Source: Gammaproteobacteria bacterium (GTDB taxonomy: Bacteria; Pseudomonadota; Gammaproteobacteria; Steroidobacterales; Steroidobacteraceae). From it: 64,000 bases of DNA. The DNA is taken from contig VBMV01000049.1 in NCBI GenBank assembly GCA_005878835.1, positions 35,449-99,448 on the forward strand. Reading direction: 5' to 3'. A program made the position numbers and the translations under genes. This document shows positions 37,674 through 47,276 of this stretch, piece by piece. Under the pieces are notes generated by a model. It was not told where the DNA came from and did not search any database. It saw only the letters and a list, made by a program, of their open reading frames with translations. The first letter of the stretch is position 1. Every line of letters starts with the position of its first letter.

Positions 37674-38936
37674 ATGTTTCACCCCCTGTCGGTCTACGTG
37701 GGCCTGCGCTACGTGCGCGCCCGCTCCCACACGTTCTTCGTCTCCTTCATCACCTGGGCGTCGCTCGTCGGGGTGTGTGTGGGCGTCGCGGCTCTGATCG
37801 TGATTCTGTCGGTGATGAACGGCTTCGAGGGCGAGTTGCGCGACCGGCTGCTGTCACTCAGCGCCCAGGTGCGCGTGACTGCCACCGCCACGGCGCCCGC
37901 AGGCGCGCCAGGGGTGGCGGAGTGGCAGAACGCCGCGCGCACCGTGCTGGGCGCCAAGGGGGTCGAGGGCGTCGCTCCGTACGCGGAGCTGCCGGCGCTC
38001 GCCGTGCGCCGCCCCGAGATGCTGCCGGTGCTGCTGCGTGGCATCGACCCGCGCGCCGCGGGCAGCGCGACCGAGCTGGCGCGCGCCATCACCCAGGGAC
38101 ACCTCGCGGATCTGACTCCCGGCTCCGGGCGCATCATCGTGGGCCAGGTGATCGCCGAGCGGCTGGGGCTGGCGCCCGCAGACTCGCTGACCGTGCTCGT
38201 GCCGACGGTGGACGCCGGGGGCGCACCGGCGCCGAAACTGCGCGAATTCACGGTGGCCGGCACGTTCGAGGTCGGGCTGCCGGATCACGACGCCACGCTG
38301 GTGTTTGCGCACCTGGCCGACGTGCGGGCACTCGCCCCGCAGGGCGCCGCCAGCGAGGGGCTGCGGGTGCGCGTGCACGATGCGCTCACGGCCCCCGCGG
38401 TTGCGGCGCGGCTGCGGGCGCTGTTGCCGCGCAGCTTCGAGGTCAGCGACTGGACCCAGGACAACGCCAACTACTTCCGTGCGATCCGCATCGAGAAGAC
38501 CATGATGTCGCTCATCCTGCTGCTGATCGTCGCGGTCGCCGCCTTCAACATCGTCGCCATGCTGGTGATGGTGGTCACCGACAAACGCACCGACATCGCC
38601 ATCGTGCGCACGCTCGGCGCATCGCCGCCTCGCGTGATGGGCATATTCATCACCCAGGGACTGGTGATCGGCTGGCTGGGCGTGGCGCTCGGGGTGGTGC
38701 TGGGGCTCGCGCTCGCGCTGCACGTCGAGACCATCGTGCCGTTTCTGCAGCGCACGTTCCGCTTCCAGATCCTGGACGCCGAGGTGTACTACAACACCGC
38801 GATCCCCGCCGAGGTGCACTGGGGCAACATCCTCGCCATCGCGGTGGCGGCATTGCTGCTGACGGCGCTCGCCACCGTGTATCCGGCCATCCGCGCGGCG
38901 CGCACCGCACCGGCCGAAGCGCTGCGTTACGAGTAG
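37674..38936 (+). CDS. lolC: Lipoprotein-releasing ABC transporter permease LolC
   Basis: LolC with LolE and the LolD ATPase extracts outer-membrane lipoproteins from the inner membrane. The 420-residue protein has the first helix preceded by YVGLRYVRARSHTFFVSFITW and [18 protein letters not shown], a long periplasmic domain, and three C-terminal helices ([62 protein letters not shown]). TDIAIVRTLGASPPRVMGIFI is the coupling-helix signature. It starts the lolC-lolE-lolD operon; the next permease begins three bases after its stop. Assignment of C versus E between the two is by position. Confidence 0.9.
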   Translation: MFHPLSVYVGLRYVRARSHTFFVSFITWASLVGVCVGVAALIVILSVMNGFEGELRDRLLSLSAQVRVTATATAPAGAPGVAEWQNAARTVLGAKGVEGVAPYAELPALAVRRPEMLPVLLRGIDPRAAGSATELARAITQGHLADLTPGSGRIIVGQVIAERLGLAPADSLTVLVPTVDAGGAPAPKLREFTVAGTFEVGLPDHDATLVFAHLADVRALAPQGAASEGLRVRVHDALTAPAVAARLRALLPRSFEVSDWTQDNANYFRAIRIEKTMMSLILLLIVAVAAFNIVAMLVMVVTDKRTDIAIVRTLGASPPRVMGIFITQGLVIGWLGVALGVVLGLALALHVETIVPFLQRTFRFQILDAEVYYNTAIPAEVHWGNILAIAVAALLLTALATVYPAIRAARTAPAEALRYE

Positions 38937-38939
38937 TCC

Positions 38940-40187
38940 ATGGGCGCATACGAATGGCTGATCGGCACGCGTTACCTGCGCTCGGCACACCGCCGCGGCT
39001 TCGTGTCGTTCGTCGCGCTCATGTCGGTATGCGGGCTGACGCTGGGGGTCGCGACCCTCATCGTGGTGCTGTCGGTCATGAACGGCTTCGAGAGGGAGCT
39101 GCGCAGCCGTATTCTCGCGGTCACCTCGCACGCCACCATCATGGGGCTCTCCGGCACGCTCACGAACTGGCGTGAGCTGCAGCAACAGGTGCGGCGCCAG
39201 AGCGGCGTGCAGGCCGCGGTCCCCTACGTCGAGAGTCAGGCGATGCTCGCCAATGGGCGGCGCCTGGCGGGGGCGAGCGTGCGTGGCGTGCTGCCGCAGG
39301 AGGAGCGCGCCGCCACCGGCCTCGCACAGCATGTGACATCCGGCAGCCTCGATGACCTCAGGGCCGGCGCCTACGGCACCATTCTCGGCAGCGCGCTGGC
39401 GCACGAGCTCGACGCGCGCGTGGGCGATTCGGTGGTGCTGATCGCGCCCGAGGGCACGGCGACGCCCACCGGGGTGGTGCCGCGCATGCGGCGCTTCCGC
39501 GTGGTGGGCCTGTTTCACTCCGGCATGTACGAGTTCGACCGGGGACTCGCGCTCACTCACATGGCGGACGCCGCACGCCTGTTCGAGCTCGGCGAGGCGG
39601 TGACCGGGCTGCGGCTGGCGGTCGCCGATCCGCTGCGCGCCCCCGCGCTCGTGCGTCGCGTGGCGCTCTCGCTCGGCGGGCCGGGCTTCTACGTCAGCGA
39701 CTGGACGCAGGATCACGCCAACTTCTTCCGTTCCATCGAGATCACCAAGTCGATGATGTTCGTGATCCTGCTGATGATCGTCGCCGTGGCCGCCTTCAAC
39801 ATCGTCGCCACGCTGGTCATGATCGTGAAAGAGAAGCAGACCGACATCGCCATCCTGCGCACCCTCGGCGCAGGTCCACCGAATGTGCTGCTGACATTTG
39901 CCGTGCAGGGGGTGCTGATCGGACTCGCCGGCACACTCATCGGGGCGGCGACGGGTACGCTGCTGGCCGACAACCTGCAGTCGCTGGTGGGCGCGCTCGA
40001 GCATCTGCTGGGCACGCAGTTCCTCGATGCGCGGGTGTACTACATGAGCGATCTGCCCGCGTACGTCGAAGGCATCGATGTGCTCAGGGTCTGTGGCGTG
40101 GCGTTCGTGCTGTGCGCGCTGGCGACCGTGTACCCGGCGTGGCGCGCGGCGCGCACCGCGCCGGCGCAGGCTTTGCGGCATGAGTGA
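38940..40187 (+). CDS. lolE: Lipoprotein-releasing ABC transporter permease LolE
   Basis: This is the second LolCE-family permease, 415 residues, paralogous to its upstream neighbour: [40 protein letters not shown] near the start, and [43 protein letters not shown] near the end. The periplasmic domain includes [15 protein letters not shown]. It overlaps lolD by eight bases. In E. coli the order is lolC-lolD-lolE; here both permeases precede the ATPase. Confidence 0.9.
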   Translation: MGAYEWLIGTRYLRSAHRRGFVSFVALMSVCGLTLGVATLIVVLSVMNGFERELRSRILAVTSHATIMGLSGTLTNWRELQQQVRRQSGVQAAVPYVESQAMLANGRRLAGASVRGVLPQEERAATGLAQHVTSGSLDDLRAGAYGTILGSALAHELDARVGDSVVLIAPEGTATPTGVVPRMRRFRVVGLFHSGMYEFDRGLALTHMADAARLFELGEAVTGLRLAVADPLRAPALVRRVALSLGGPGFYVSDWTQDHANFFRSIEITKSMMFVILLMIVAVAAFNIVATLVMIVKEKQTDIAILRTLGAGPPNVLLTFAVQGVLIGLAGTLIGAATGTLLADNLQSLVGALEHLLGTQFLDARVYYMSDLPAYVEGIDVLRVCGVAFVLCALATVYPAWRAARTAPAQALRHE

Positions 40188-40863
40188 CCAGGTTCTCGAA
40201 GCCCGCGGCGTTCACAAGAGCTTCCGCCAGGGGCCCGTGCTGCTGCCGGTGCTGCAGGGCGTGGCCCTCACGGTGTCCGCGGGTGAGCGGGTCGCAATCG
40301 TCGGCGCCTCCGGGTCCGGCAAGACGACGCTGCTGCAGATTCTCGGCGGTCTCGACCGTCCCACGGCGGGCGAGGTGCTCATCGCCGGCCGCGACATTCA
40401 TTCCCTCGCCGAGAGTGAGCGCGGCACGCTGCGCAACCAGGCGCTCGGTTTCGTGTATCAGTTTCATCACCTGCTGCCGGAATTCTCGGCCCTGGAGAAC
40501 GTGGCCATGCCGCTGCTGGTGCGGCGCACGAGGGTCGCCAGCGCGCGCACCGAGGCGCGCCGGCTCCTCGAGCGCGTCGGGCTCGGCGAGCGGCTGCAGC
40601 ACCGGCCGCACCAGCTCTCCGGCGGGGAGCGGCAGCGCGCGGCGGTCGCGCGCGCTCTGGTGACGCAGCCGCGGATCGTGCTGGCCGATGAGCCGACCGG
40701 CAATCTGGACGGCGGCAACGCCGAGGGCGTGCTGGCGCTGATGCTGGAGCTCAATCGCGAGCGCGGCACGAGCCTGGTGGTGGTGACTCATGACCTGAGG
40801 CTCGCCACGCGCATGCAGCGTGTCTACGAGCTCGAGCGCGGCACGCTGGCCGAACGCTCATAG
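40180..40863 (+). CDS. lolD: Lipoprotein-releasing ABC transporter ATPase LolD
   Basis: LolD drives lipoprotein release by LolCE. The 227-residue ATPase has Walker [17 protein letters not shown], the Q-loop [18 protein letters not shown], the signature [17 protein letters not shown], Walker [14 protein letters not shown] and the H-loop [20 protein letters not shown] sequence after the Q-loop is typical of LolD. The ATG overlaps the lolE end. It ends the operon, converging on the DUF2062 gene 28 bases away. Confidence 0.95.
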   Translation: MSDQVLEARGVHKSFRQGPVLLPVLQGVALTVSAGERVAIVGASGSGKTTLLQILGGLDRPTAGEVLIAGRDIHSLAESERGTLRNQALGFVYQFHHLLPEFSALENVAMPLLVRRTRVASARTEARRLLERVGLGERLQHRPHQLSGGERQRAAVARALVTQPRIVLADEPTGNLDGGNAEGVLALMLELNRERGTSLVVVTHDLRLATRMQRVYELERGTLAERS

Positions 40864-40891
40864 GCAGGCACGCGGGCGCGAGGACCAGGTG

Positions 40892-41410
40892 TCAGGCCGC
40901 CAGGGTGTCGTGGCGGGTGCGGTAGCGGCTGGTCACCTGCCAGCGCCACAACAGGTCGAGCGACAGCCAGCCGACGATGCCGACCAGCAGCGCGCAGGTG
41001 ATGCAGCCGGCGATGAACGGCTGCCACACCGGCGCCAGGCTGTGGCCTAACCAGTGCCAGCTGGGGACGAACCTGAAATGCTGCCGCGGCACGTGCAGCA
41101 GCGCTGCGCCCACCCGGTAGGCGAGGTAGTACACGGGTACCGCGGTGAAGGGATTGAGCAGCAAGGTGGTGCCGCAGATCACCGCAATGTTGAGGCGCCA
41201 GATGACCGCAACGGTGGTTGCCAGGAGCAGGTGCACCGGCAGGGGCACGAAGCAGATCGCAAGTCCGGCCCCGAAGGCGGGCGTCACGCCGCGCCGATGC
41301 AGCGTCCACAGCAGCGGGTCGGTGAGCCGGGCGCCGAACGGCCGCAGGAACCAGCGTTCGCGCAGCGTGTGCGGGTCGGGGAAGAGTCTTTTCAGCAGCC
41401 GGCGTGGCAT
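40892..41410 (-). CDS. DUF2062 membrane protein
   Basis: The 172-residue protein has the basic start MPRRLLKRLFPDPHTLRE, GARLTDPLLWTLHRRGVTPAFGAGLAICFVP, and two or three hydrophobic segments (VHLLLATTVAVIWRLNIAVI, FIAGCITCALLVGIVGWLSL). NPFTAVPVYYLAYRVGA is the DUF2062 landmark. The function is unknown, though these proteins are often encoded near lipid or exopolysaccharide genes. It is convergent with lolD and divergent from exbB. Confidence 0.85.
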   Translation of the reverse strand: MPRRLLKRLFPDPHTLRERWFLRPFGARLTDPLLWTLHRRGVTPAFGAGLAICFVPLPVHLLLATTVAVIWRLNIAVICGTTLLLNPFTAVPVYYLAYRVGAALLHVPRQHFRFVPSWHWLGHSLAPVWQPFIAGCITCALLVGIVGWLSLDLLWRWQVTSRYRTRHDTLAA

Positions 41411-41544
41411 CGAGCCGCGGACTCTACCAGAAGGCCGGCGGCGGGTATGTGCGGCGTGCCGCAGCAGCGGCGCTGCCTTGAGCGGCCGCGCCCCTCCGGT
41501 ATGATGCCGCCTTTGCAGCCTTAAGCTGCCAGGGGTCGCGTAGG

Positions 41545-42183
41545 ATGTGGGAAATTGTGCGGGCCGGCGGCCCGCTGATGTGGCCGATCATTCTGTGCTC
41601 GATCACCGGGGCGGCCATCGTTCTGGAGCGCCTGTGGACCCTGCAGGACAAGCGCGTGCTGCCGCAGGAGCTGCCGGAGCGCGTGTGGCAGCTGATCGAA
41701 GCGAACCAGGTCAATGACAAGGTTATCGCGACGCTCGAGCAGAACTCGCCCCTCGGCAGACTCCTGGCCACGGGGCTTGCCAACCGCCACCGGTCGCGCG
41801 AGATGCTGATGGAGCGTCTGGAGGACACCGGGCGCCACGTGGTCCACGAGCTCGAGCGCTTTCTCAACACGCTCGGCACGATCGCCGGCGTGTCCCCGCT
41901 GCTGGGCCTGCTCGGCACCGTGACCGGCATCATCCGCTCCTTCAACGTCATCCAGGCGGGCGGCATGGGCGACCCGCGCGCACTCTCCGGCGGCATCGCC
42001 GAGGCGCTGATCTGCACCGTCGCCGGCCTGTGCGTCGCCATTCCCGCCCTCATCTTCTATCGTTACCTGCGCGGCAGGGTCGATGGCATCGTGGTGCAGA
42101 TGGAGAAGCACGCGATCCGCATGGCGGACGCGCTGGAAGCGGCGCGGCTGCGCGAACGGGCCTCACCGGCGGCCGCCGCCTAG
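41545..42183 (+). CDS. exbB: ExbB/TolQ-family proton-channel protein
   Basis: ExbB and ExbD form a proton-driven motor in the inner membrane that energises TonB-dependent or related transport. The 212-residue protein has three transmembrane helices: LMWPIILCSITGAAIVLERL near the start, TLGTIAGVSPLLGLLGTVTGII, and AEALICTVAGLCVAIPALIFY. GLLGTVTGII-SF is the family signature, and the Thr and Ala residues lining the channel are kept. It is followed by exbD and then msbA, the same order as in Xanthomonas and Pseudomonas relatives of this lipid A cluster. Confidence 0.92.
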   Translation: MWEIVRAGGPLMWPIILCSITGAAIVLERLWTLQDKRVLPQELPERVWQLIEANQVNDKVIATLEQNSPLGRLLATGLANRHRSREMLMERLEDTGRHVVHELERFLNTLGTIAGVSPLLGLLGTVTGIIRSFNVIQAGGMGDPRALSGGIAEALICTVAGLCVAIPALIFYRYLRGRVDGIVVQMEKHAIRMADALEAARLRERASPAAAA

Positions 42184-42193
42184 CGGGCATGCC

Positions 42194-42625
42194 GTGAACC
42201 TCAAGCCGCGCCGCCACGAGGAGCCGGAGATCAACGTCGTGTCGCTGATCGACGTGGTGCTGCTGCTGGTGGTGTTCTTCATCCTGTCGAGCCGGTTCAG
42301 CGACGAGGGGCGCCTGCGCGTGCACCTGCCGCATGCGAGCGCGGTGCCGGGCGAGAAGGTGAGCGGCGAGCCGCTGGTGGTGAGCGTAACCCAGCAGGGC
42401 GGTTATCTCGTCAACGGGCACGAGCTCATCAACTCGAGCCCCGAGACGCTGCGCGCCGCGCTGCTCAAGGAAGCCGGCACCAACCGCGGTATCCGGGTCA
42501 CGATGCGCGCGGACGCCCGCGCGACTCACCAGTCCGTCATCACCGCCATGGACGTGCTCGGGCGCCTCGGGTTCTCCGAGGTCAATATCGCCACCGTCAA
42601 GGAAGAGGCGGCGGGCAAGCCTTGA
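42194..42625 (+). CDS. exbD: ExbD/TolR-family biopolymer transport protein
   Basis: The partner of ExbB. The GTG at 42194 gives 143 residues: a basic cytoplasmic start (NLKPRRHEEPEINVVSLIDVV) in which the transmembrane Asp used for proton transfer lies in SLIDVVLLLVVFF, then a periplasmic domain (RLRVHLPHASAVPGE, ITAMDVLGRLGFSEVNIAT). The stop overlaps the msbA TTG as TTGA. The length is typical (about 140). Confidence 0.93.
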   Translation: MNLKPRRHEEPEINVVSLIDVVLLLVVFFILSSRFSDEGRLRVHLPHASAVPGEKVSGEPLVVSVTQQGGYLVNGHELINSSPETLRAALLKEAGTNRGIRVTMRADARATHQSVITAMDVLGRLGFSEVNIATVKEEAAGKP

Positions 42626-44433
42626 ACGACGCACACCGCGCAGGTGTCGGAACGGGGAGCGCACCGCCCCTCGCGGGCGGGGCGCTGCGGGCCTACCGGC
42701 GCCTGCTCGGCTACCTGCGCCCCCATCGGGGACGTTTCCTGCTCGGGATCCTCGGCGGGGTGTTGTTTTCCGCCACCATGGCGAGCTTCGCGCTGCTCGC
42801 CAAGAAATTCGGCGACGGCACCTTCACCCACCAGGACCCGCGCACCATCGTGTGGGTGCCGCTTGCGCTGATCGGCCTGTTCATCCTGCGCGGCCTGGGC
42901 GACTTCACCCAGACCTACTTCATGGGCTATGTCGGCCGCCGCATCGTGAGCCAGCTGCGGCGCGAGGTGTTTCGGCACATCCTGCACCTGCCGATCGGTT
43001 ACTTCGATCGCAGCTCTTCCGCCGCGCTGCTGTCGCGCCTCACCTACAACACCGAGCAGATCGGCCAGGCGACCACCGACTCGGTGATCATCGTGGTGCG
43101 CACCGCGCTCACCATCATCGCCTCGGTCGGCTTTCTGCTGTGGCTCAACGTGCGCCTCACGCTCATCGCGCTCGTCATGGGTCCGCTGGTGGGCTGGCTG
43201 GTGTCGGTCATCAACCGCCGTTTCCGCCGCTACAGCCGCCGCATCCAGGACTCGATGGGCGACATCACGCGCGTCGCCAAGGAGGGCTTCGAAGCCCCGC
43301 GCCTGATCAAGGTCTACAACGCCGAGGAGCATCTCGGCCGCCAGTTCGACGCCGTGAACGATCGCAACCTGCGCTCGAACATGAAGCTCGTGCTGACCAA
43401 GGGAGTCTCGAATCCGACCGTGCAGCTGGTGACCGTCGTGGGTCTCGCGTTCGTGCTGTCGATCGCGATAGCCGACGCCGTGCACGGGCGCATGAGCATG
43501 GGCGACCTGCTGGGCTTCCTCACCGCGCTGGTGAGCATCGCGCAGCCGCTGCGCGAACTGGTCGGGGTGGCCGGCCCCCTGCAGCAGGGGATCGCCGCGG
43601 GGCAGAGCCTGTTCGAGCTGCTCGATGAGCCGCAAGAGCCGCAGGGCGGCAGCTGGCGTGTGGCGCGCGTGCACGGGGCCGTGCACTTCGACCACGTGTC
43701 GTTCTCGTACGCGGGCGCCGCGACGCTGGCGGCTGAGCCCCGCTCTCGCGAGCGCGCCGCGGCGCTCACTGACGTGTCGCTGCAGGTCGCCGCCGGGGAG
43801 AGTCTGGCGATCGTGGGGCGCTCCGGCAGCGGCAAGTCGACGCTGGTGAATCTCCTGCCGCGCTTCTACGACGCCGGCGCGGGCAGCGTGCGCATCGACG
43901 GTCGCGACGTGCGCGATTACGCGCTGCGGAACCTGCGCGAGCAGATCGCGGTCGTCAGCCAGGACGTGGTGCTGTTCGATGACACCATCCGCAACAACAT
44001 CGCCTTCGGCCGCGAGCTGCCGGCCGCGGCCCTCGAGCGCGCGGCGGAGGCCGCACACGTGCTCGAGTTCGCGCGCGCCCAGCCCGACGGGCTCGATACC
44101 CTGGTGGGCGACCGCGGCGTCTTGCTCTCGGGCGGGCAGCGCCAGCGCATCGCCATCGCGCGGGCGCTGCTGAAGGATGCGCCGATCCTGATCCTCGACG
44201 AGGCGACCGCCGCGCTCGACACCGAGGCCGAGCGGCACATCCAGGCGGCCCTCGCGCAGCTGGTGCGCAACCGCACCACCTTCATCATCGCCCACCGCCT
44301 GTCCACCGTGGAGCAGGCCGATCGGATCATCGTGCTCGATGCAGGCACGATCGCCGAGAGTGGCACGCACCTGCAACTGCTGGCGCACGGCGGCCTGTAC
44401 GCGCAGCTGCACCGCCTGCAGTTCTCGGCCTGA
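42622..44433 (+). CDS. msbA: Lipid A export ABC transporter MsbA
   Basis: MsbA flips core-lipid A across the inner membrane. The 603-residue half-transporter has six transmembrane helices in the first 320 residues (YLRPHRGRFLLGILGGVLFS, DFTQTYFMGYVGRRIVSQLRREVF). The ATPase shows GRSGSGKSTLVNLLPRFYD, SQDVVLFDDTIRNNIAFG, LSGGQRQRIAIARALL and ILILDEATAALDTEAE. The TTG start overlaps exbD. lpxK follows, which supports MsbA over a drug exporter of the same fold. E. coli MsbA has 582 residues. Confidence 0.95.
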   Translation: MNDAHRAGVGTGSAPPLAGGALRAYRRLLGYLRPHRGRFLLGILGGVLFSATMASFALLAKKFGDGTFTHQDPRTIVWVPLALIGLFILRGLGDFTQTYFMGYVGRRIVSQLRREVFRHILHLPIGYFDRSSSAALLSRLTYNTEQIGQATTDSVIIVVRTALTIIASVGFLLWLNVRLTLIALVMGPLVGWLVSVINRRFRRYSRRIQDSMGDITRVAKEGFEAPRLIKVYNAEEHLGRQFDAVNDRNLRSNMKLVLTKGVSNPTVQLVTVVGLAFVLSIAIADAVHGRMSMGDLLGFLTALVSIAQPLRELVGVAGPLQQGIAAGQSLFELLDEPQEPQGGSWRVARVHGAVHFDHVSFSYAGAATLAAEPRSRERAAALTDVSLQVAAGESLAIVGRSGSGKSTLVNLLPRFYDAGAGSVRIDGRDVRDYALRNLREQIAVVSQDVVLFDDTIRNNIAFGRELPAAALERAAEAAHVLEFARAQPDGLDTLVGDRGVLLSGGQRQRIAIARALLKDAPILILDEATAALDTEAERHIQAALAQLVRNRTTFIIAHRLSTVEQADRIIVLDAGTIAESGTHLQLLAHGGLYAQLHRLQFSA

Positions 44434-44447
44434 CGGGCTTGGGGGCG

Positions 44448-45482
44448 ATGCAGCAGCGCCTCACGGAAGCTTGGTATCGCGAGCGCGCGCGCCCCTCGCT
44501 CCTCACGCCGCTGGCCTGGTTGTATGGCGCACTGATGCGTGCGCGCCGCCGCGCCTATGTCTCGGGCTGGGTGCGCACCGAGCGCGCCGGCAAGCCGGTG
44601 GTGGTGGTCGGCAATCTCACCGTCGGTGGCACCGGCAAGACCCCGCTCACCATCTGGCTCGCGCGCCAGCTGCTCGAGCAGGGACTGAAGGTGGGCATCG
44701 TCTCGCGCGGTTACGGCCGCCGCGGCACCGCACCGCGCGCCGTGCAGTCGACTTGCGACTGGCGGCAGGTCGGCGACGAGCCGCTGATCATCGCGCGCCG
44801 CAGCGCCTGTCCCACCATCGTCGCCAGGGATCGCGTCGCCGGCGCGCGCGCGCTGGTGGCCGGCGGCGCCGATGTCGTCCTCGCCGACGACGGCTTGCAG
44901 CATCTGCGCCTGGGTCGTGATTGCGAGATCGTGGTGATCGACGGCGCGCGCGGCTTCGGCAACGGCCGCGTGCTGCCGGCAGGCCCGCTGCGCGAGCCGC
45001 TCGGGCGTTTGCCGCAACCCGACGCGGTGGTGATGAACGGCGCGCCCGAGCACGCTTCGCTCGGCGCCGCGTTGCGGGGCTCGCCGGCGCTGGAAATGCG
45101 GCTGGTAGCGCAGCAGGCGGTGAGGCTCGATGCACAGGGGCCGCCGCGCGCGCTGCACGGGTTTTCCGGGCAGCGTGTGCACGGCGTCGCCGGGATCGGC
45201 AATCCGGCGCGTTTCTTCCGCGAGCTGCGTGCGCACGGCATCGAGGTCATCGAACACGCCTTTGCCGACCATCACCGCTTCGCGCCCGCGGAGCTGGCGT
45301 TCGCCGACGGCTTGCCGGTGCTCATGACCGAGAAAGATGCCGTAAAATGCCTGGCGTTCGCCGAGCCGCGGCTGTGGTATGTCCCGGTCGCCGCGCAGTT
45401 CGGCGCGCGCGAGGCGCACGAGTTGCTGGCGCGTGTGCTGGCGAAAGTACGCCCCACCAGCGTCGCCGGAGGTCAGATCTGA
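44448..45482 (+). CDS. lpxK: Tetraacyldisaccharide 4'-kinase
   Basis: LpxK phosphorylates the lipid A disaccharide precursor at the 4' position on the inner membrane. The ATG at 44448 gives 344 residues (328 in E. coli). The membrane-anchoring N terminus (LLTPLAWLYGALMRARR) is followed by the P-loop VVVGNLTVGGTGKTPLTIWL, ISRGYGRRG-like sequence VSRGYGRRG, DVVLADDGLQHLRLGRD, and the base AFADHHRFAPAELAF. A TTG nine bases upstream is an alternative start. The stop shares one base with the next ATG. Confidence 0.95.
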   Translation: MQQRLTEAWYRERARPSLLTPLAWLYGALMRARRRAYVSGWVRTERAGKPVVVVGNLTVGGTGKTPLTIWLARQLLEQGLKVGIVSRGYGRRGTAPRAVQSTCDWRQVGDEPLIIARRSACPTIVARDRVAGARALVAGGADVVLADDGLQHLRLGRDCEIVVIDGARGFGNGRVLPAGPLREPLGRLPQPDAVVMNGAPEHASLGAALRGSPALEMRLVAQQAVRLDAQGPPRALHGFSGQRVHGVAGIGNPARFFRELRAHGIEVIEHAFADHHRFAPAELAFADGLPVLMTEKDAVKCLAFAEPRLWYVPVAAQFGAREAHELLARVLAKVRPTSVAGGQI

Positions 45483-45670
45483 TGGATGCACGCCTGCTCG
45501 AGATACTCGCCTGTCCGGTGTGCAAGGGGCCGCTGAAGTTCCAGCGCGAGGCGCAGGTGCTGGTATGCCGCATGGATCGTCTCGCCTATCCGATCCGCGA
45601 CGCGGTGCCCGTGATGCTGGAGGAAGAGGCGCGCCAGCTCGCCGCCGACGATCCGCTGCTCGACCGTTGA
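45482..45670 (+). CDS. ycaR: Trm112-family small zinc-ribbon protein (YcaR)
   Basis: The 62-residue protein LLEILACPVCKGPLKFQ, VCRMDRLAYPIRDAVPVMLEEEAR is the standard YcaR/Trm112 sequence: CPxC near residue 12 with a single further Cys near 30 in place of a complete second pair. E. coli YcaR has 60 residues and lies between lpxK and kdsB as here. Its function is not established. It starts at the lpxK stop. Confidence 0.93.
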   Translation: MDARLLEILACPVCKGPLKFQREAQVLVCRMDRLAYPIRDAVPVMLEEEARQLAADDPLLDR

Positions 45671-45702
45671 GCGGGTCTGGGCTAAAAATACCAGGGCCGC
45701 GC

Positions 45703-46467
45703 GTGTTCCGGGTGGTCATACCAGCACGTCTCGCCTCGGCGCGGCTAGCGGGCAAGGTGCTGCGCCCGATCGGCGGCAAACCCATGGTGCAGTGGGTGTA
45801 CGAACGTGCCTGCGCGGCCGGGGCGCGCGAAGTGCTGATCGCCACCGACGATGAGCGGATCGTGAGTGCCGCGCACGCCTTCGGTGCCGAGGCGGTGCTG
45901 ACCTCCGGCACGCACGCCTGCGGCACCGATCGCATCGCCGAGGTCGCGCGCGCGCGCCGTTGGCCGCAGGATGACATCGTCGTGAACGTTCAGGCCGATG
46001 AGCCGCTCATTCCCCCGGCACTCATCGACCAGGTGGCTGCAGTGCTGCAGGCGCACCCGCAGGCGCAGGTCGGCACGCTCGCGACCCCGATCGCTTCCGT
46101 GCAGGAGCTGCTGGATCCCAACGCGGTGAAAGTCGTGACCGACGCCTCGGGGCGGGCACTGTACTTCAGCCGCGCGCCGATTCCCTGGAATCGCGACGGC
46201 GCGCCCGCGGGCCTCGCCAGTCAGCGCGACTGCGGCGGCGCGCGCCGCCACGTCGGCATCTACGCCTATCGCATGGGCGCGCTGCTGCGCCTCGCGCAGC
46301 TGGCCCCCGCTGCGCTCGAGAGGCGCGAGAGACTCGAGCAGTTGCGTGCGCTCGAGTACGGCCTGGCGGTGTGCGTCGCCGAGGCCCTCGAGTCCCCCGG
46401 TCCGGACGTGAACACGCTCGCAGATCTCGAGCGTGTCACGGCGCTGGTGACCGCGCCGGTGCGCTGA
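45703..46467 (+). CDS. kdsB: 3-deoxy-manno-octulosonate cytidylyltransferase
   Basis: KdsB activates KDO as CMP-KDO for lipopolysaccharide core synthesis. The GTG at 45703 gives 254 residues (248 in E. coli): FRVVIPARLASARLAGKVLR with the nucleotide-binding Arg/Lys, IVVNVQADEPLIPP, FSRAPIPWNRDG, GIYAYRMGALLRLAQL and LEQLRALEYGLAVCVAE are all diagnostic. The more usual order has ptpA directly next; here more than 6 kb intervene. Confidence 0.95.
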   Translation: MFRVVIPARLASARLAGKVLRPIGGKPMVQWVYERACAAGAREVLIATDDERIVSAAHAFGAEAVLTSGTHACGTDRIAEVARARRWPQDDIVVNVQADEPLIPPALIDQVAAVLQAHPQAQVGTLATPIASVQELLDPNAVKVVTDASGRALYFSRAPIPWNRDGAPAGLASQRDCGGARRHVGIYAYRMGALLRLAQLAPAALERRERLEQLRALEYGLAVCVAEALESPGPDVNTLADLERVTALVTAPVR

Positions 46468-46572
46468 AAGCGCTACACTTCGGGAGGTGTGTGCAGGCGC
46501 TGAAGCGCCTTGACAATTGTTCACAGTGAGCGCGGGCGGCGGTTCCGCGCGCGGCAAGAGGCCGGGACGGCA

Positions 46573-46600
46573 GGAACTTGGCGGCTGCGGTGGCGTCAAA
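46573..46600 (+). promoter_or_regulatory. Sigma-E-type promoter for the lipoprotein pair
   Basis: GGAACTT (46573-46579) and GTCAAA (46595-46600) are 15 bases apart, matching the classical sigma-E consensus GGAACTT-N15-GTCAAA exactly. Transcription would start about 80 bases before the ATG at 46690. This links the two downstream envelope genes to the rpoE-rseAB system in the same window. Confidence 0.75.
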
Positions 46601-46689
46601 ACCGGCGTGTCGGCTCAGGTCTTGAGCTGTCAACCGCGAGCCCGCAAGCAGCGTTCTTAGCACAGTGCGCTTCAAGGGAACACCCGATC

Positions 46690-47256
46690 ATGAACCGAAC
46701 CCAAACGAGCATCCGCCTGCCCTGGGTGGCGGCGATGGCCCTGGCCGGCTTGGCTGTGGCAGGTTGTGTGGCGCAGCCAGCGCCGCGGCCGGTGCAACGC
46801 GTGTACAGCGAGGCGCCCCCGCCCAGCCCCGATGTCTATGCGTATCCACTGCACGGCCAGACCCCGCAGCAGCAGGATCGCGACCACTACGAGTGCAGCC
46901 AGTGGGCGACGCAGCAGACCGGCTTTGATCCGAGTGCCCCGGGTGTGCCGCCGCACGAGCGCGTGCGGGTCGTATCGGCAGGGCCACCTCCGGGAACCGG
47001 CACCGCGGTGGGCGCGGTGACCGGCGCCATCATCGGCGCGGCGATCTCCAGGCCGTGGGAGGCCGCCACCGGCGCGCTGGCGGGCGCGGTGGTGGGCGGC
47101 GCGATCGGCAATGCCGCTGACGCTGCCAACGCCCAGGACGCGCACGCCGTGGTCGTCAACGATCGGCGCCAGGCCGCTGCGCAGGAGCAGAAGGCCGCCA
47201 ATTACCGGCGCGCCATCGGCGCCTGCCTGGATGCGCGCGGTTACAGTGTGCGGTGA
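46690..47256 (+). CDS. Glycine-zipper lipoprotein with YEC/QTGFDP motif
   Basis: The 188-residue protein starts with a lipoprotein signal (MALAGLAVAGCVAQP, lipobox LAVAGC). A Pro-rich region leads to DHYECSQWATQQTGFDPS, then a glycine-zipper (AVGAVTGAIIGAAI, GALAGAVVGGAIGNAA) that resembles Rcs-type membrane-inserting helices, and ends with RRAIGACLDARGYSVR. The YEC-x2-WA-x2-QTGFDP block and the ACL-x2-RGYSVR ending recur in the next gene. The exact role is unknown; a sigma-E-type promoter suggests an envelope-stress function. Confidence 0.8.
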   Translation: MNRTQTSIRLPWVAAMALAGLAVAGCVAQPAPRPVQRVYSEAPPPSPDVYAYPLHGQTPQQQDRDHYECSQWATQQTGFDPSAPGVPPHERVRVVSAGPPPGTGTAVGAVTGAIIGAAISRPWEAATGALAGAVVGGAIGNAADAANAQDAHAVVVNDRRQAAAQEQKAANYRRAIGACLDARGYSVR

Positions 47257-47276
47257 GGTCAGTGCACGGTGAGCTC

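Noticed and set aside
37854..40181. A 775-codon minus-strand frame opposite lolC-lolE
   Set aside because: It is antisense to two clear permease genes and has a His/Gln/Arg-rich composition with no recognisable domain.
42526..44412. A 628-codon minus-strand frame opposite msbA
   Set aside because: All ABC motifs are on the plus strand; the antisense protein has no family features.
46495..46510. AGGCGCTGAAGCGCCT after kdsB as an intrinsic terminator
   Set aside because: The six-base stem is not followed by a T tract.
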